DNA from: Subtercola boreus
GTDB lineage: Bacteria; Actinomycetota; Actinomycetes; Actinomycetales; Microbacteriaceae
Reading direction: 5' to 3'
NCBI RefSeq assembly: GCF_003399625.1
Contig: NZ_NBXA01000023.1
Span: 124,001-188,000 of the forward strand
Length of the DNA stretch: 64,000 nt
Each line of letters begins with the position of its first letter. Position 1 is the first letter of the stretch. The notes under the pieces are model-generated. The model was given only the letters and a program-made list of their open reading frames with translations, had not been told where the DNA came from and made no database searches. Shown here in pieces: positions 1 through 8,468 of this stretch. The position numbers and the translations under genes were made by a program.

Positions 1-789
1 GACGCCACCATGCAGGAGGTGCTGGCGGTCGGGATCGCCGTACCCGCGCCGATGGACCGGGAGACCGGCACCACCGCGCGGAGCGGGATCATGCGCGGCT
101 GGGACGGCGTGAAGGTGGCCGAGGTGATGGAACGCAGGCTCAAGCGCCCGGTCTTCGTGGACAACGCCGCGAACCTGGCCGCCCTCGCCGAGTACCGCCT
201 CGGGGCCGCGCGGGGCAGAGCCAACTCGGTGACGATCGACGTCGGCGACGGCATCGGGGCCGGGCTGATCCTGAACGGAGCGATCTTTCGCGGCCACAAC
301 GGTGTGGCCGGTGAGTTCGGCCACACGACCATCCTGGAGAACGGCCCGCTCTGCCGGTGCGGCAACCGGGGCTGCCTCGAGGCGATCGCGGGCGGGCCCG
401 CCCTGCTGGAGAGCCTGCGGCACGAGCTCGGCACGATGAAACTCGGCGACATCGTGTTGCGGGCCATGGCGGGTGAGTCCCTACCGATGCGCACCGTCGC
501 GGATGCCGGGCGGCACATCGGCGTCGCCGCTGCGAATCTCTGCAACCTGCTCGACCCCGAACGCATCGTGATCGCTGGAGAGCTCGCGCGGGCGGGCGAA
601 CTGCTGCTCGGGCCCCTCCGGCACGCGGTCGAGCGTTCGATCATCGTCGGGCCGGAGCTCATGCCCGAGATCGTGCAGGGCCAGCTGGGAGCACGTGCAG
701 CCACGCTCGGTGCCGCGGTCTACGCTGTCGACAGCGTGCACATCACGGCCGACGACAACACTGCTGCCAAGTTGTTATCTCCCGCTTGA
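1..789 (+). CDS. ROK family transcriptional regulator / sugar kinase-like protein, 5' end outside window
   Basis: C-terminal 260 or so residues of a ROK protein. The frame is open from the first base, so the start and any N-terminal winged helix lie upstream. The sugar-kinase-like fold is shown by the GEFGH segment and by the ROK zinc motif CRCGNRGCLE, which carries the cysteines that bind structural zinc in this family. The later LLDPERIVIAGE stretch is the usual ROK C-terminal motif. It lies 82 bp upstream of a xylose-type ABC operon on the same strand, so a XylR-like repressor of that operon is the likely role. A true kinase cannot be excluded because the N-terminus is not visible. Confidence 0.85.
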   Translation, partial: DATMQEVLAVGIAVPAPMDRETGTTARSGIMRGWDGVKVAEVMERRLKRPVFVDNAANLAALAEYRLGAARGRANSVTIDVGDGIGAGLILNGAIFRGHNGVAGEFGHTTILENGPLCRCGNRGCLEAIAGGPALLESLRHELGTMKLGDIVLRAMAGESLPMRTVADAGRHIGVAAANLCNLLDPERIVIAGELARAGELLLGPLRHAVERSIIVGPELMPEIVQGQLGARAATLGAAVYAVDSVHITADDNTAAKLLSPA

Positions 790-809
790 CTTCAAGTCTT
801 GACGACAAG
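788..809. promoter_or_regulatory. Dyad-rich candidate operator ahead of the sugar ABC operon
   Basis: Two abutting inverted repeats lie between the ROK gene and the binding-protein gene. GACTT-C-AAGTC is an 11-base perfect dyad at 788-798. CTTG-ACGA-CAAG is at 798-809. The first overlaps the ROK stop codon. Their place 63 bases before the start of the ABC operon makes them candidate sites for the ROK regulator. No matching -10 box was recognised with confidence. Confidence 0.4.
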
Positions 810-871
810 CTTCAAAGATGCCAAGCTCGCTCACGTCGCCAATGAGGGCGGCAATAACGGGAGGTTTTTCA

Positions 872-1978
872 ATGAAGATCGCCACCACGAGAGCGGTCAT
901 TGCGACGGCCGCACTCCTGCTCGCAGCCGGCTCGCTCACAGCATGTTCGAACGGCTCATCATCGGGTACCGCAGCAAACACCGCCAACGCCTCCACGGCG
1001 AAGATCGGCCTGCTGCTTCCCGACTCCGTCACCGCTCGCTATGAGAGCGCCGACAAGCCCCTCTTCGAAGCGAAGATCAAGTCGCTCTGCCCCGACTGCA
1101 CCGTGCTCTACTCCAACGCCGACGGCGATGCGGCCAAGCAGCAGCAGCAGGCCGAGTCGATGCTGACCCAGGGGGTCAACGTGCTCGTGCTCGACCCGTT
1201 CGACGGTGAGGCCGCAGCATCCATCGTCGGGGAGGCCAAGGCCAAGAACATCCCGGTGATCTCCTACGACCGCCTGATCAACAGCGCCGACCTGTCGTAC
1301 TACATCTCGTTCGACAACGAGAAGGTCGGCGAACTGCAGGGCCAGGCCCTGGTCGACAAGATGAAGGCGAGCGGCGCAGCCGCGGACGCGGGCATCCTGA
1401 TGGTCAACGGGTCGCCGACCGACAACAACGCGAGCCAGTTCAAGAAGGGCGCGCACTCCATCATCGACAAGTCGGGCTACAAGATCCTCGCCGAGTACGA
1501 CACACCCGGATGGGACCCGGCACAGGCTCAGACCTGGGTCGCCGGCCAGATCACCCAGTTCGGTCCGCAGATCGTCGGCCTGTACGCGGCCAACGACGGC
1601 ACGGCCGGTGGCGCGATCGCCGCACTCAAGGGTGCGAACGTCAGCCCGCTGCCTCCCGTCACGGGCCAGGACGCCGAGCTCGCCGGCATCCAGCGGATCC
1701 TCGCCGGAGACCAGTTCATGACCGTCTACAAGGCCTTCAAGCCCGAGGCCGAGCAGGCTGCGACCCTCGCCGTGTCGCTCGCTAAGGGTGAGAGCGTGTC
1801 GCCCACCTCGAACACCACCACCAAGGGCGGGGCTTCCATCCCCTCGTTCCTGCTGACGCCGGTCGCTGTGACCGTCGCCAACATCGAGTCGACCGTCGTC
1901 GCCGACGGCTTCTACAAGGCCTCGGACATCTGCACCGCAGACTACTCAGCCGCCTGCGCCACCGCCGGCATCAAGTAA
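872..1978 (+). CDS. Sugar ABC transporter substrate-binding lipoprotein, xylose (XylF/ChvE) type
   Basis: Predicted 368-residue lipoprotein that captures a sugar outside the membrane and delivers it to the permease two genes downstream. The start at 872 is chosen because GGGAGG lies 8 bases ahead and it gives a clean signal peptide: KIATTR, a hydrophobic run, then lipobox LTAC with Cys25 as the acylated residue. The mature protein reads like the Peripla_BP_4 / XylF class, with DSVTARYESADKPLFE near the N-terminus, VLVLDPFDGEAA, ISYDRLI and a late GQDAE segment. A longer form starting at 818 is open but lacks a ribosome site. Sugar specificity (xylose, or possibly glucose or galactose) is inferred only from family resemblance. 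Confidence 0.88.
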   Translation: MKIATTRAVIATAALLLAAGSLTACSNGSSSGTAANTANASTAKIGLLLPDSVTARYESADKPLFEAKIKSLCPDCTVLYSNADGDAAKQQQQAESMLTQGVNVLVLDPFDGEAAASIVGEAKAKNIPVISYDRLINSADLSYYISFDNEKVGELQGQALVDKMKASGAAADAGILMVNGSPTDNNASQFKKGAHSIIDKSGYKILAEYDTPGWDPAQAQTWVAGQITQFGPQIVGLYAANDGTAGGAIAALKGANVSPLPPVTGQDAELAGIQRILAGDQFMTVYKAFKPEAEQAATLAVSLAKGESVSPTSNTTTKGGASIPSFLLTPVAVTVANIESTVVADGFYKASDICTADYSAACATAGIK

Positions 1979-1989
1979 CACCCACGGAT

Positions 1990-2033
1990 CGAACCCGGCC
2001 GGGTCGCGCCCCTCGCGCGCTCGGCCGGGTTCG
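1990..2033 (+). terminator. Intercistronic hairpin between binding-protein and ATPase genes
   Basis: Perfect 12-bp inverted repeat: the left arm 1990-2001 pairs with 2022-2033, around a 20-base loop that itself contains GCGCG runs. There is no strong T-tract. Such stem-loops after the binding-protein gene often protect its message or partly terminate, so that binding protein exceeds the membrane subunits. That role is inferred here. Confidence 0.6.
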
Positions 2034-2116
2034 CTCTCGTCTCTGTCGCCGGCGCTCCACCGCCGGCACAACCCCCTGCCAGTCGACCTGGCACCATCCA
2101 CTCCTGAGGAGGAACC

Positions 2117-3079
2117 GTGACGATGGAATCCGCCGTCGCTCCAACCGCGGGCTCGGTCCGCGAACCCGTGCTGTCGCTGAAGGGCGTGTCGAAGGGCTTC
2201 GGCGCCGTGCGCGCGCTCACCGACATCAACCTCGACATCCATGCCGGCGAAGTCGTCGCCATCGTGGGCGACAACGGCGCGGGCAAGTCGACCCTCGTGA
2301 AGATCCTGGCCGGGGTGCACCCGCAGGATTCCGGCACCATCACCTTCGACGGCCAGGTGGTGTCGATTCCCACCCCGACCGCCTCGCGCGCCCTCGGAAT
2401 AGCGACCGTGTTCCAGGATCTCGCTCTCTGCGACAACCTCGACGTCGTCTCGAACCTCTTCCTCGGCCGCGAGATCACCCACGGCACCCTCGACGAAGAA
2501 GAGATGGAGCAGCGCGCGTGGAGCCTCCTCCGCCAGCTCTCCGCAAAGATCCCCTCGGTGCGGATCGCCGTCGCCTCCCTCTCCGGAGGGCAGCGCCAGA
2601 CCGTCGCGATCGCCCGTTCGCTCATCGGCGAGCCGAGCGTCGTGATCCTCGACGAACCGACGGCCGCGCTGGGCGTCGCGCAGACCGCCGAAGTGCTGAA
2701 CCTCATCGAGCGCCTCCGCGAGCGCGGCCTCGGTGTGCTGATCATCAGCCACAACATGGCCGATGTGCAGGCCGTCGCCGACCGCGTGGTGGTACTCCGC
2801 CTCGGGCGGAACAACGGCGACTTCCATGTCGCCGATGTGAGCTACGAGGAGATCATCTCCGCCATCACCGGTGCCACCGACAACGTCGTCACCCGCCGGG
2901 CCAGCGCGCACGCAGTGGCGTCAGCAGCAGAGGCGCACGACGCGGCTGCTCCGCCTGCGGGCAGGGCGACTCCGGATGCCGTGGGCCCCACACTCGGCAA
3001 GGCCACCGTCGAGGAACCGCTGCCCGACAACGCCACAGGCGCCGACAACCACGACGACGGTTCGAAGGAGATCCGCTGA
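2117..3079 (+). CDS. Sugar ABC transporter ATP-binding protein, single nucleotide-binding domain
   Basis: 320-residue ATPase that energises sugar import. Walker A is GDNGAGKST (51-59), the signature is LSGGQRQ (155-161), Walker B is VVILDEP (175-181) and the switch histidine is in IISHNMAD. Only one ABC domain is present, unlike the double-domain XylG/MglA proteins of about 500 residues. Single-domain forms are known for fructose/xylose-type importers. After about residue 265 the protein becomes an Ala/Asp/Pro-rich tail of no evident fold. GTG 2117 follows GAGGAGGA by 3 bases, so in-frame ATG 2123 is an equally good start. The stop is 2 bases from the permease start, so the genes are probably translationally coupled. 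Confidence 0.9.
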   Translation: MTMESAVAPTAGSVREPVLSLKGVSKGFGAVRALTDINLDIHAGEVVAIVGDNGAGKSTLVKILAGVHPQDSGTITFDGQVVSIPTPTASRALGIATVFQDLALCDNLDVVSNLFLGREITHGTLDEEEMEQRAWSLLRQLSAKIPSVRIAVASLSGGQRQTVAIARSLIGEPSVVILDEPTAALGVAQTAEVLNLIERLRERGLGVLIISHNMADVQAVADRVVVLRLGRNNGDFHVADVSYEEIISAITGATDNVVTRRASAHAVASAAEAHDAAAPPAGRATPDAVGPTLGKATVEEPLPDNATGADNHDDGSKEIR

Positions 3080-3081
3080 CC

Positions 3082-4338
3082 ATGACCACTTCTCCCACCG
3101 GATCGCCGGCAGACCGCGCCGCCGACCTGCAAGACGAACGCCTCATCCGCACCGAAGGTGTTCGGGGCGCCGTGCTCGCCTTCCAGCAGCGTGTGCGCGG
3201 AGGCGACCTCGGTTCTCTCCCCGTCATCATCGGCCTCGTCGTCATCTGGGTGATCTTCCAGATCCTGAACCCGAACTTCCTCTCCTCGAACAACCTCGTC
3301 AACCTGACTCTGCAGTGCGCCGCTGTCGGTACGATCTCGATCGGTATCGTGCTGGTGCTGCTCCTCGGCCAGATCGACCTCTCGGTCGGTTCCGTGAGCG
3401 GTCTCGCCGCAGCCATCCTCGGCGTGGGCCTCACCCAGCTCGGCTGGCCGGTGCTGCTCGCCGTCGTGGTCGCCCTCGTCGTCGGAGCCGCGATCGGTTT
3501 CCTCTACGGACTGCTCTTCACCCGGTTCGGCGTACCGAGCTTCGTGATCACTCTGGCTGGGCTCCTCGCCTTCCTCGGCCTCCAGCTGAAGGTCCTCGGC
3601 CCGAACGGCTCGATCAACCTCCCCTACGACTCGTGGATCGTGCAGTTCGCCCAGGCGACGTTCCTCCCGCCCTGGGCGGCCTACGGCCTGGCCGTGCTCG
3701 CCGCGGCGGCGGTGTTCTACACCGACATCCGCCGCGCTTCGCGTCGCCGGAAGGCGGGCCTGTCGACCGGCGCGATCTCGGTGACACTGATCAAGTCGAT
3801 CTCCCTCCTGGTGCTCCTCGTGATCGTCGTCGCCTACCTCGCGACCGACCGCGGCCTCGGAGCCATGTTCCTGCTGTTCGTGGTGCTGGTCGTGGTGATG
3901 AACTTCTTCCTGACCCGCACCAAGTGGGGCCGGTCGGTGTTCGCTGTGGGCGGCTCGGTCGAGGCCGCACGCCGGGCCGGCATCCGGGTCAACCGCGTGT
4001 ACATCTCGGTGTTCATCCTCACCTCGACCTTCGCGGCCCTCGGCGGCCTGCTCGCGTCGGCACGGCTCACCTCGGCGAGCCTCTCCTCGGGAGGCGGCGA
4101 CACGAACCTGAACGCGATCGCAGCAGCGGTCATCGGCGGAACCAGCCTCTTCGGCGGCCGGGGCAGCGCCTACTCCGCGCTGCTGGGCATCCTGGTCATC
4201 CAGTCGATCTCGAACGGTCTGACGCTGCTGAACCTCGACTCGTCGATCCGGTACATGATCACGGGCGCGGTGCTGCTGCTCGCCGTGATCATCGACTCGC
4301 TCTCCCGCCGCTCGCGGGCGAGCCACGGCCAGGCCTGA
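3082..4338 (+). CDS. Sugar ABC transporter permease, XylH type
   Basis: 418-residue integral membrane subunit of the importer. Many hydrophobic helices are visible, starting with LPVIIGLVVIWVIFQ. The family motif GQIDLSVGS lies in the fourth helix region and AVGGSVEAARRAGI in the cytoplasmic coupling loop. A basic loop (RRASRRRKAG) in the middle and the overall length match the XylH group rather than the shorter RbsC group. ATG 3082 has AAGGAG 11 bases ahead and follows the ATPase stop by 2 bases. A much longer open frame starting at 2518 overlaps the ATPase gene and is not used. Functions with the two preceding products. Confidence 0.9.
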   Translation: MTTSPTGSPADRAADLQDERLIRTEGVRGAVLAFQQRVRGGDLGSLPVIIGLVVIWVIFQILNPNFLSSNNLVNLTLQCAAVGTISIGIVLVLLLGQIDLSVGSVSGLAAAILGVGLTQLGWPVLLAVVVALVVGAAIGFLYGLLFTRFGVPSFVITLAGLLAFLGLQLKVLGPNGSINLPYDSWIVQFAQATFLPPWAAYGLAVLAAAAVFYTDIRRASRRRKAGLSTGAISVTLIKSISLLVLLVIVVAYLATDRGLGAMFLLFVVLVVVMNFFLTRTKWGRSVFAVGGSVEAARRAGIRVNRVYISVFILTSTFAALGGLLASARLTSASLSSGGGDTNLNAIAAAVIGGTSLFGGRGSAYSALLGILVIQSISNGLTLLNLDSSIRYMITGAVLLLAVIIDSLSRRSRASHGQA

Positions 4339-4453
4339 CGCCTCTTGCGTCTGCCCGGGCGGGCGCCTCTGTCAAGGCCTTCGCGTCTTCGCCCCGACGA
4401 CGCAGACTGTAAGCATCTACAGAACGTAGAAGACAATCAGGAGGATCCATCCC

Positions 4454-4669
4454 ATGATCGAGAAACTCAGCGAATTCGGCCTGAAGAGCGAGTACGCCTA
4501 CGCAGGCGGGTTCGCCTCCATCGCCCTGTCGTTCGTGGCCTACTTCGTCAGCCGCGCCAGGAAGGGCGACTCCAAGGCCCAGTCAGACCGTTGGGGCATC
4601 TTCATCGGCCACTGGGCACCCACGTTCTTCGCGCTGGGCGTCGCCCTGAAGCTCGAAGAGAAGAAGTAG
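4454..4669 (+). CDS. Small membrane protein of unknown function
   Basis: 71 residues, with AGGAGG 8 bases before ATG. Two hydrophobic segments are visible, at about residues 17-35 (GFASIALSFVAYFVSR) and 48-64 (FIGHWAPTFFALGVAL). They are joined by a charged loop, and the C-terminus is EEKK. The layout suggests a two-pass inner-membrane protein. Family not recognised. It is separated from the permease by 115 bases and ends at a bidirectional hairpin, so it is probably its own transcription unit. Confidence 0.7.
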   Translation: MIEKLSEFGLKSEYAYAGGFASIALSFVAYFVSRARKGDSKAQSDRWGIFIGHWAPTFFALGVALKLEEKK

Positions 4670-4686
4670 GGCTCTTTCCCTCTCAC

Positions 4687-4731
4687 CCCGCCTGATCGGC
4701 AGACGGCTTCGTCGGCAGCCGATCAGGCGGG
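4687..4731. terminator. Bidirectional terminator between convergent genes
   Basis: Perfect 14-bp inverted repeat: 4687-4700 pairs with 4718-4731, with a 17-base loop. It follows the + strand small membrane gene by 17 bases. Its right arm covers the last three codons of the converging minus-strand gene, so one hairpin can serve both transcripts. Confidence 0.75.
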
Positions 4732-5094
4732 TTCGTCGACAACTCCGACGAACCTGCTGCCGATGGCGTCGAATTCCCTCCGGGTGTCTCCGGATGCCAC
4801 GGGCGGCAGTTCGTCGGGTGCGTGGAAGTCACAGCTGAGGTACGTGAACGTCGGCCACCATTTCTTCGGCCGGGCGGCCTCCGTGAATCCGCAGATGGTG
4901 CAGGTGAGCTGGACCCAGACCGGCTTCTTACCGGTGCGATTAGCCCGGGACTGCAGCAACCACGCGGGCGGATCGGTGTCGATCGCCTCGACCTCCTCCT
5001 CGGTCATCCGTGAGGGAAGGCCGTGGCGGGACGCCATCTCGAGGGGGATGTCGAGGCGGAGTGCCGCTTCTCGTCGTGAGATCATCCTCCCCAC
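4723..5094 (-). CDS. Putative zinc-ribbon protein with helix-turn-helix-like N-terminus, unknown function
   Basis: Up to 123 residues. The N-terminus (SRREAALRLDIPLEMASRHG) looks like a short helical recognition module, followed by DPPAWLLQSRANR. The second half carries CTIC and, some 20 residues later, CDFH, a CxxC/CxxH arrangement that could bind one zinc. The start is uncertain: GTG 5094 has no ribosome site, while in-frame ATG 5085 has GGGGAGG directly abutting it. Family not recognised. DNA or RNA binding is a guess from the motif layout. Confidence 0.6.
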   Translation of the reverse strand: MGRMISRREAALRLDIPLEMASRHGLPSRMTEEEVEAIDTDPPAWLLQSRANRTGKKPVWVQLTCTICGFTEAARPKKWWPTFTYLSCDFHAPDELPPVASGDTRREFDAIGSRFVGVVDEPA

Positions 5095-5128
5095 GATAGT
5101 GCCCGGCCCCGGGCAAGGCCTCCCGGCT

Positions 5129-5422
5129 TCAGCCCTTCGGCTCGGGAACGACGCTCAGACCCGATCCACTGTTCGCCGACTGCATGAGCAGCTCGACCCA
5201 GGCCCGGTTGAGCTGTGGCCTGTCGGACGAGTCGAAGGTGAAGACAAGCGGGATGGATGGATGGAGCCACACCGACGTCAGGCCGGTCGGGCCGTGGGCA
5301 GAGGTGAGGCCGAACTTCTCGTCCCGCCGCAGCTTCGCCATGATCACGGTCTGCAGGTGCGCGAGCATCCTGTCGTCGAAGTGCAGGACGGTACCCGCTG
5401 AACCGTAGGTCAGTGTTCCCAT
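5129..5422 (-). CDS. Small conserved protein, DUF7882-like
   Basis: 97 residues starting MGTLTYGSAGTVLHFDD. This opening, followed by RMLAHLQTVIMAKLRR and a later FTFD segment, is characteristic of a small protein family frequent in Microbacteriaceae and sometimes mislabelled ATP-dependent DNA ligase. It has none of the ligase active-site motifs. ATG 5422 is chosen because it restores the family N-terminus; the open frame extends to 5593 with unrelated residues. The AGGAGG at 5451-5456 is too far (28 bases) to serve this start and instead fits a nine-codon ORF that overlaps it. Function unknown. Confidence 0.65.
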   Translation of the reverse strand: MGTLTYGSAGTVLHFDDRMLAHLQTVIMAKLRRDEKFGLTSAHGPTGLTSVWLHPSIPLVFTFDSSDRPQLNRAWVELLMQSANSGSGLSVVPEPKG

Positions 5423-5650
5423 GATGTTGTGGTTCCCATGCTGTTGTGTGCCTCCTGGCGGGTACGGGCGAACAAGCGCCACTACTGTGACGGTTGTCGC
5501 CGGGCATTCGTCACGCCCGCTCCCGAAGTTTTTCCGCACACGGTATTGTTCGTGCGGCGCCCTGCTCTCCCAGCCCATCAACAGCTTGTTCATAGGCCGA
5601 CGGGAGAGACTGATCGGGTTTGTTCACCAATGAGAAGTGTCTGAGGATCC

Positions 5651-6676
5651 ATGCGTAAATTCACCCTGATCGCCGCCGCGGCCGCCGTCGCACTCACGCT
5701 GGCGGGATGCGCGTCCTCTGCGGCTCCCACCGCCACCAGTTCGGCCGCCGCCTGCACGCCGACAGCGGCGGGCACCACGTCGGACGCCGTGACGGCCACC
5801 GGCGACCTCGACACCCTCCCCACGACGACCTTCACCGCGCCTCTCACGGCGACGGCGACCGAGCGCACCGTCACCACCGTGGGCACCGGCGCCGAAGTCA
5901 CAGAGGGCTCCCTCGCCACCATCGACTTCACGCTCTACAACGGCACCTCCGGCAAGCAGCTGTTCACCACCACAGACGCCGAGATCGGCTCGCAGAAGGT
6001 GACAGTCGACCAGACGCAGTTCCTTCCCGGCATCGTGAAGGCGGTGCAGTGCTCGACGGTTGGATCGCGCATCGTGGCCGTGGTGCCACCCGCCGATGCC
6101 TGGAGCACCAACGGCAACTCCACGCTCGGCGTGGCAGCCACCGACACCGTCGTGTTCGTGATCGATGTGAAAGACGTGACGGAGGCCCCCGCCGCCACCA
6201 CGGCGCCGACCCCGAGCACCGATCCCAACATGCCCACCCGCGCCACGGGTGCCGACCAGCCCGCGCCCGCCGGTTTCCCGACGGTCACCCTGGCCGATGA
6301 CGGAACTCCCACCGTGACGATCCCGAGCACCCCCGCGCCCACCACCCTGCAGATGGCCACACTGAAGCTCGGAACGGGCGCGGTCGTCGGCGACGGCGAC
6401 ACGGTCACCGTGCAGTACCAGGGCGTCAACTGGACGACGGGCGCAGTCTTCGACCAGAGCTGGACCAAGGGCGGCCCGACCAGCTTCGCCACCAACCAGG
6501 TCATCAAGGGCTTCGGCGCCGCACTCGTCGGCGCAACCGTCGGCTCCCAGGTGATCGTGGTCATCCCACCGGACCAGGGTTACGGCGCCAACGGCCAGTC
6601 GCAAGCCGGGATCAGTGGCACCGACGACCTCGTCTTCGTGGTCGACATCCTCGCCACCGCGTCGGCTGCGAAGTAA
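5651..6676 (+). CDS. FKBP-type peptidyl-prolyl isomerase lipoprotein with two FKBP domains
   Basis: 341 residues, exported and lipid-anchored: MRKF, a hydrophobic stretch, then lipobox LAGC with Cys20. Two FKBP-like domains follow. The first (about 60-180) is divergent, with TIDFTLYNGTSGK and VPPADAW. The second (about 225-338) is canonical, with VTVQYQGVNW, FDQSW, VIKGFGAALVG, IPPDQGYG and LVFVVDIL. The domains are joined by a Thr/Pro/Ala linker. The family catalyses cis-trans isomerisation at proline and assists folding of exported proteins. The first domain may have lost activity, since its usual aromatic pocket residues are not evident. Confidence 0.88.
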   Translation: MRKFTLIAAAAAVALTLAGCASSAAPTATSSAAACTPTAAGTTSDAVTATGDLDTLPTTTFTAPLTATATERTVTTVGTGAEVTEGSLATIDFTLYNGTSGKQLFTTTDAEIGSQKVTVDQTQFLPGIVKAVQCSTVGSRIVAVVPPADAWSTNGNSTLGVAATDTVVFVIDVKDVTEAPAATTAPTPSTDPNMPTRATGADQPAPAGFPTVTLADDGTPTVTIPSTPAPTTLQMATLKLGTGAVVGDGDTVTVQYQGVNWTTGAVFDQSWTKGGPTSFATNQVIKGFGAALVGATVGSQVIVVIPPDQGYGANGQSQAGISGTDDLVFVVDILATASAAK

Positions 6677-6730
6677 CTCCACCCAGGAGGCGGCCCCCGG
6701 GTTCTGGATGCCCGGGGTCGCCACCGCGCG

Positions 6731-7708
6731 GTGAACGACGATACTGGAGAGGTGGATCTCGAGAGCGTCGCCGCCGAGCTCTCCGTGCTGCCGCCCGCGG
6801 AGTTCGTGGCGCGTCGCACCGAACTCGCGAAGGCTGGGCGCATGGAAGCTGGTGCCGCCTCGGGGAAGGCGGCCGGCCGGGAACTCGCAGAGGCGATCAA
6901 GCGGCTGGCGAAGCCGTCTGCGGCCGCCTGGGCGGTCAACCTGCTCGCGACGAGGCGACCCGGGATGCTCGAGAGCGTCGCGGCGCTGGGTGCGAACGTG
7001 CGGGCGGCGACCGCGAGCGGCGAGCCTGCTGCACTCACGGCCCTCACGGCGGAACGCCGCAGCACGCTCCGCGCGGCCACGGCCGCCGCGTTGGAACTCG
7101 CGGAGCAGGCTCTGGATGCATCCGACGCTGACGCACCGGGCGGCGCAGAGGGCACGCGGCCCTCGAAGCTCTCCCCCGCTGTCGCGGCCGATGTGGAACA
7201 GACGCTCCAGGCCGTTCTGGCTGACGCTACGGCTGCGGCTGCCGCACGCACCGGCCGACTCGTACGGGCCCTGGCGGCCTCCGGTGTGGAGTCGGTCGAT
7301 CTCGACGGCGCGGTGAGCGGGCCGTTCACGCCGCCCGGGCCTGGCGACGGCGATGACCTGGACGACGGCGGCGACGGCGACGGCGACGGCGACTATGACG
7401 CCGCAGCAGCGGCAACCGCCGAGGCAGCCGACGCCGCAGCGGCGCTCGAAGCCCTCGACAGCCGGCTCGGCGAGCTGCAGGAGCTGCGGCGCGCGGCACG
7501 CGAGCGATCCGACTCTCTCGATGACGAGATCGACCTTCTGCGGGCCCGACTGGCCGATATCGAATCCGAACTCCACGACCGCGAAGCAGATCGTGCAGAC
7601 CTCGAGGAGCGGCTCGACGAGACCGACCGAGCGTTCGGGCAACTCGACCGGCACCGCGAGAAGGCGGCCCGCCGCGCATCCAGCGCCGCTCGGGCGGCCG
7701 ACCGGTGA
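6731..7708 (+). CDS. Conserved actinobacterial coiled-coil protein, unknown function
   Basis: 325 residues, starting at GTG 6731. The N-terminal part (EFVARRTELAKAG, LAKPSAAAWAVNLLA) matches a conserved hypothetical family seen beside Nudix genes in actinobacteria. The middle is an Asp/Gly-rich segment at about 200-220. The C-terminal third is an acidic/basic heptad-rich helix (ELQELRRAARERSDSLDDEI and onward) that should form a coiled coil. The stop overlaps the next start (GTGA), so it is co-translated with the Nudix hydrolase. No enzymatic motif was seen. A role in packaging or quality control of nucleotides is speculation. Confidence 0.7.
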   Translation: MNDDTGEVDLESVAAELSVLPPAEFVARRTELAKAGRMEAGAASGKAAGRELAEAIKRLAKPSAAAWAVNLLATRRPGMLESVAALGANVRAATASGEPAALTALTAERRSTLRAATAAALELAEQALDASDADAPGGAEGTRPSKLSPAVAADVEQTLQAVLADATAAAAARTGRLVRALAASGVESVDLDGAVSGPFTPPGPGDGDDLDDGGDGDGDGDYDAAAAATAEAADAAAALEALDSRLGELQELRRAARERSDSLDDEIDLLRARLADIESELHDREADRADLEERLDETDRAFGQLDRHREKAARRASSAARAADR

Positions 7709-8202
7709 CGCCGACGAACGCGGTGAGCGCGGTGAGCGCGGTGAGCGCGGGCATCCTGCTGTACCGGTTGCAGCCAGCCGGGCCCGAGGTCTGGATCGCG
7801 CACATGGGCGGGCCGTTCTGGGCACGCAAGCACGAACGGGCGTGGTCGATCCCGAAGGGCCTGGTCGAACCCGGGGAGAGCACCCTCGAGGCAGCCCTCC
7901 GCGAATTCGCCGAGGAGATCGGAGCTCCCCCGCCCGCGCTCGCCTATGACGTGCTCGGTGAGGCGAGGCAGCGATCCGGCAAGGTCGTCTGCGCCTACAC
8001 CGCCCAGCTCACGGGCGGGCTCGGCGTCGAGTTCTTCGGCAGCAACACATTCACGCTCGAGTGGCCCCGCGGTTCCGGTGTGGTGCGGGAGTACCCCGAG
8101 ATCGACGACGCCCGGTGGGTGCCACTCGGCGAGGCTCGGAGCCTCGTCGTGGCGGGCCAGGAGTCGTTGCTTGACGCGCTCGGCCTCCGGATCGGGCGCT
8201 GA
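7705..8202 (+). CDS. Nudix hydrolase
   Basis: 165 residues. A full Nudix box runs from Gly52: G-x5-E58-x7-REFAEEIG, with the metal-binding glutamates in place. Upstream residues PFWARKHERAWSIPKG match the predicted NTP-pyrophosphohydrolase subgroup often annotated as COG4119. The substrate cannot be read from the sequence. The GTG start overlaps the previous stop by four bases. Codons 6-14 are a triplicated nine-base repeat encoding Ala-Val-Ser three times, a small N-terminal expansion. Confidence 0.88.
   Translation: MTPTNAVSAVSAVSAGILLYRLQPAGPEVWIAHMGGPFWARKHERAWSIPKGLVEPGESTLEAALREFAEEIGAPPPALAYDVLGEARQRSGKVVCAYTAQLTGGLGVEFFGSNTFTLEWPRGSGVVREYPEIDDARWVPLGEARSLVVAGQESLLDALGLRIGR
7720..7746 (+). 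repeat. Triplicated nine-base tandem repeat inside the Nudix gene
   Basis: Three exact copies of GCGGTGAGC at 7720-7728, 7729-7737 and 7738-7746. They are in frame and encode (Ala-Val-Ser)3 at the N-terminus. Likely a slippage product, and it could vary in copy number between strains without changing the frame. Confidence 0.85.
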
Positions 8203-8231
8203 CCGGAGGGTGCCCGCCCGCGGTCAGTCGG

Positions 8232-8441
8232 TCACTCGGTGCCGACGGCCTTGTCCGCTGCATCGCGGGCGCCGTCGATCTGACCGTCGAACTTCCCGCC
8301 CGTGGCTTTCTTGACGGCTCCGGCGACCGAGTCGAGGATGTTGTCGCTCACCTCTTCGGCCTTCTCGCTCTTGAGTGCATCCTGAACCTTGTTGTCTGCA
8401 AGGAAAGATTGTGCCTTTGCGGTGATGTCTTCGAATCCCAC
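8232..8441 (-). CDS. MT0933-like antitoxin family small protein
   Basis: 69 residues, highly charged and helical: MGFEDITAKAQSFL, then AEEVSDNILDSVAGAVKKA and GGKFDGQIDGARDAADK. The repeating DKA/GGK pattern is that of the MT0933 (Rv0909) antitoxin family. No partner toxin is adjacent: the neighbours are a Nudix hydrolase and an MFS transporter. It may therefore be one of the many orphan members whose antitoxin role is unproven. AAGGAGAAATACC just upstream supplies a ribosome site. Confidence 0.65.
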   Translation of the reverse strand: MGFEDITAKAQSFLADNKVQDALKSEKAEEVSDNILDSVAGAVKKATGGKFDGQIDGARDAADKAVGTE

Positions 8442-8468
8442 GGTATTTCTCCTTTTGATTGGATGTTT

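Noticed and set aside
2842-4326. Minus-strand frame of 494 codons opposite the sugar permease
   Set aside because: Arg/Asp/His-rich composition with no domain, the shadow of a clear permease gene.
5624-7825. Minus-strand frame of 733 codons opposite the FKBP and coiled-coil genes
   Set aside because: No recognisable domain; composition is that of an antisense frame in GC-rich sequence.
8232-8441. Complete toxin-antitoxin locus around the MT0933-like gene
   Set aside because: No toxin-like gene is adjacent; the neighbours are clear Nudix and MFS genes.
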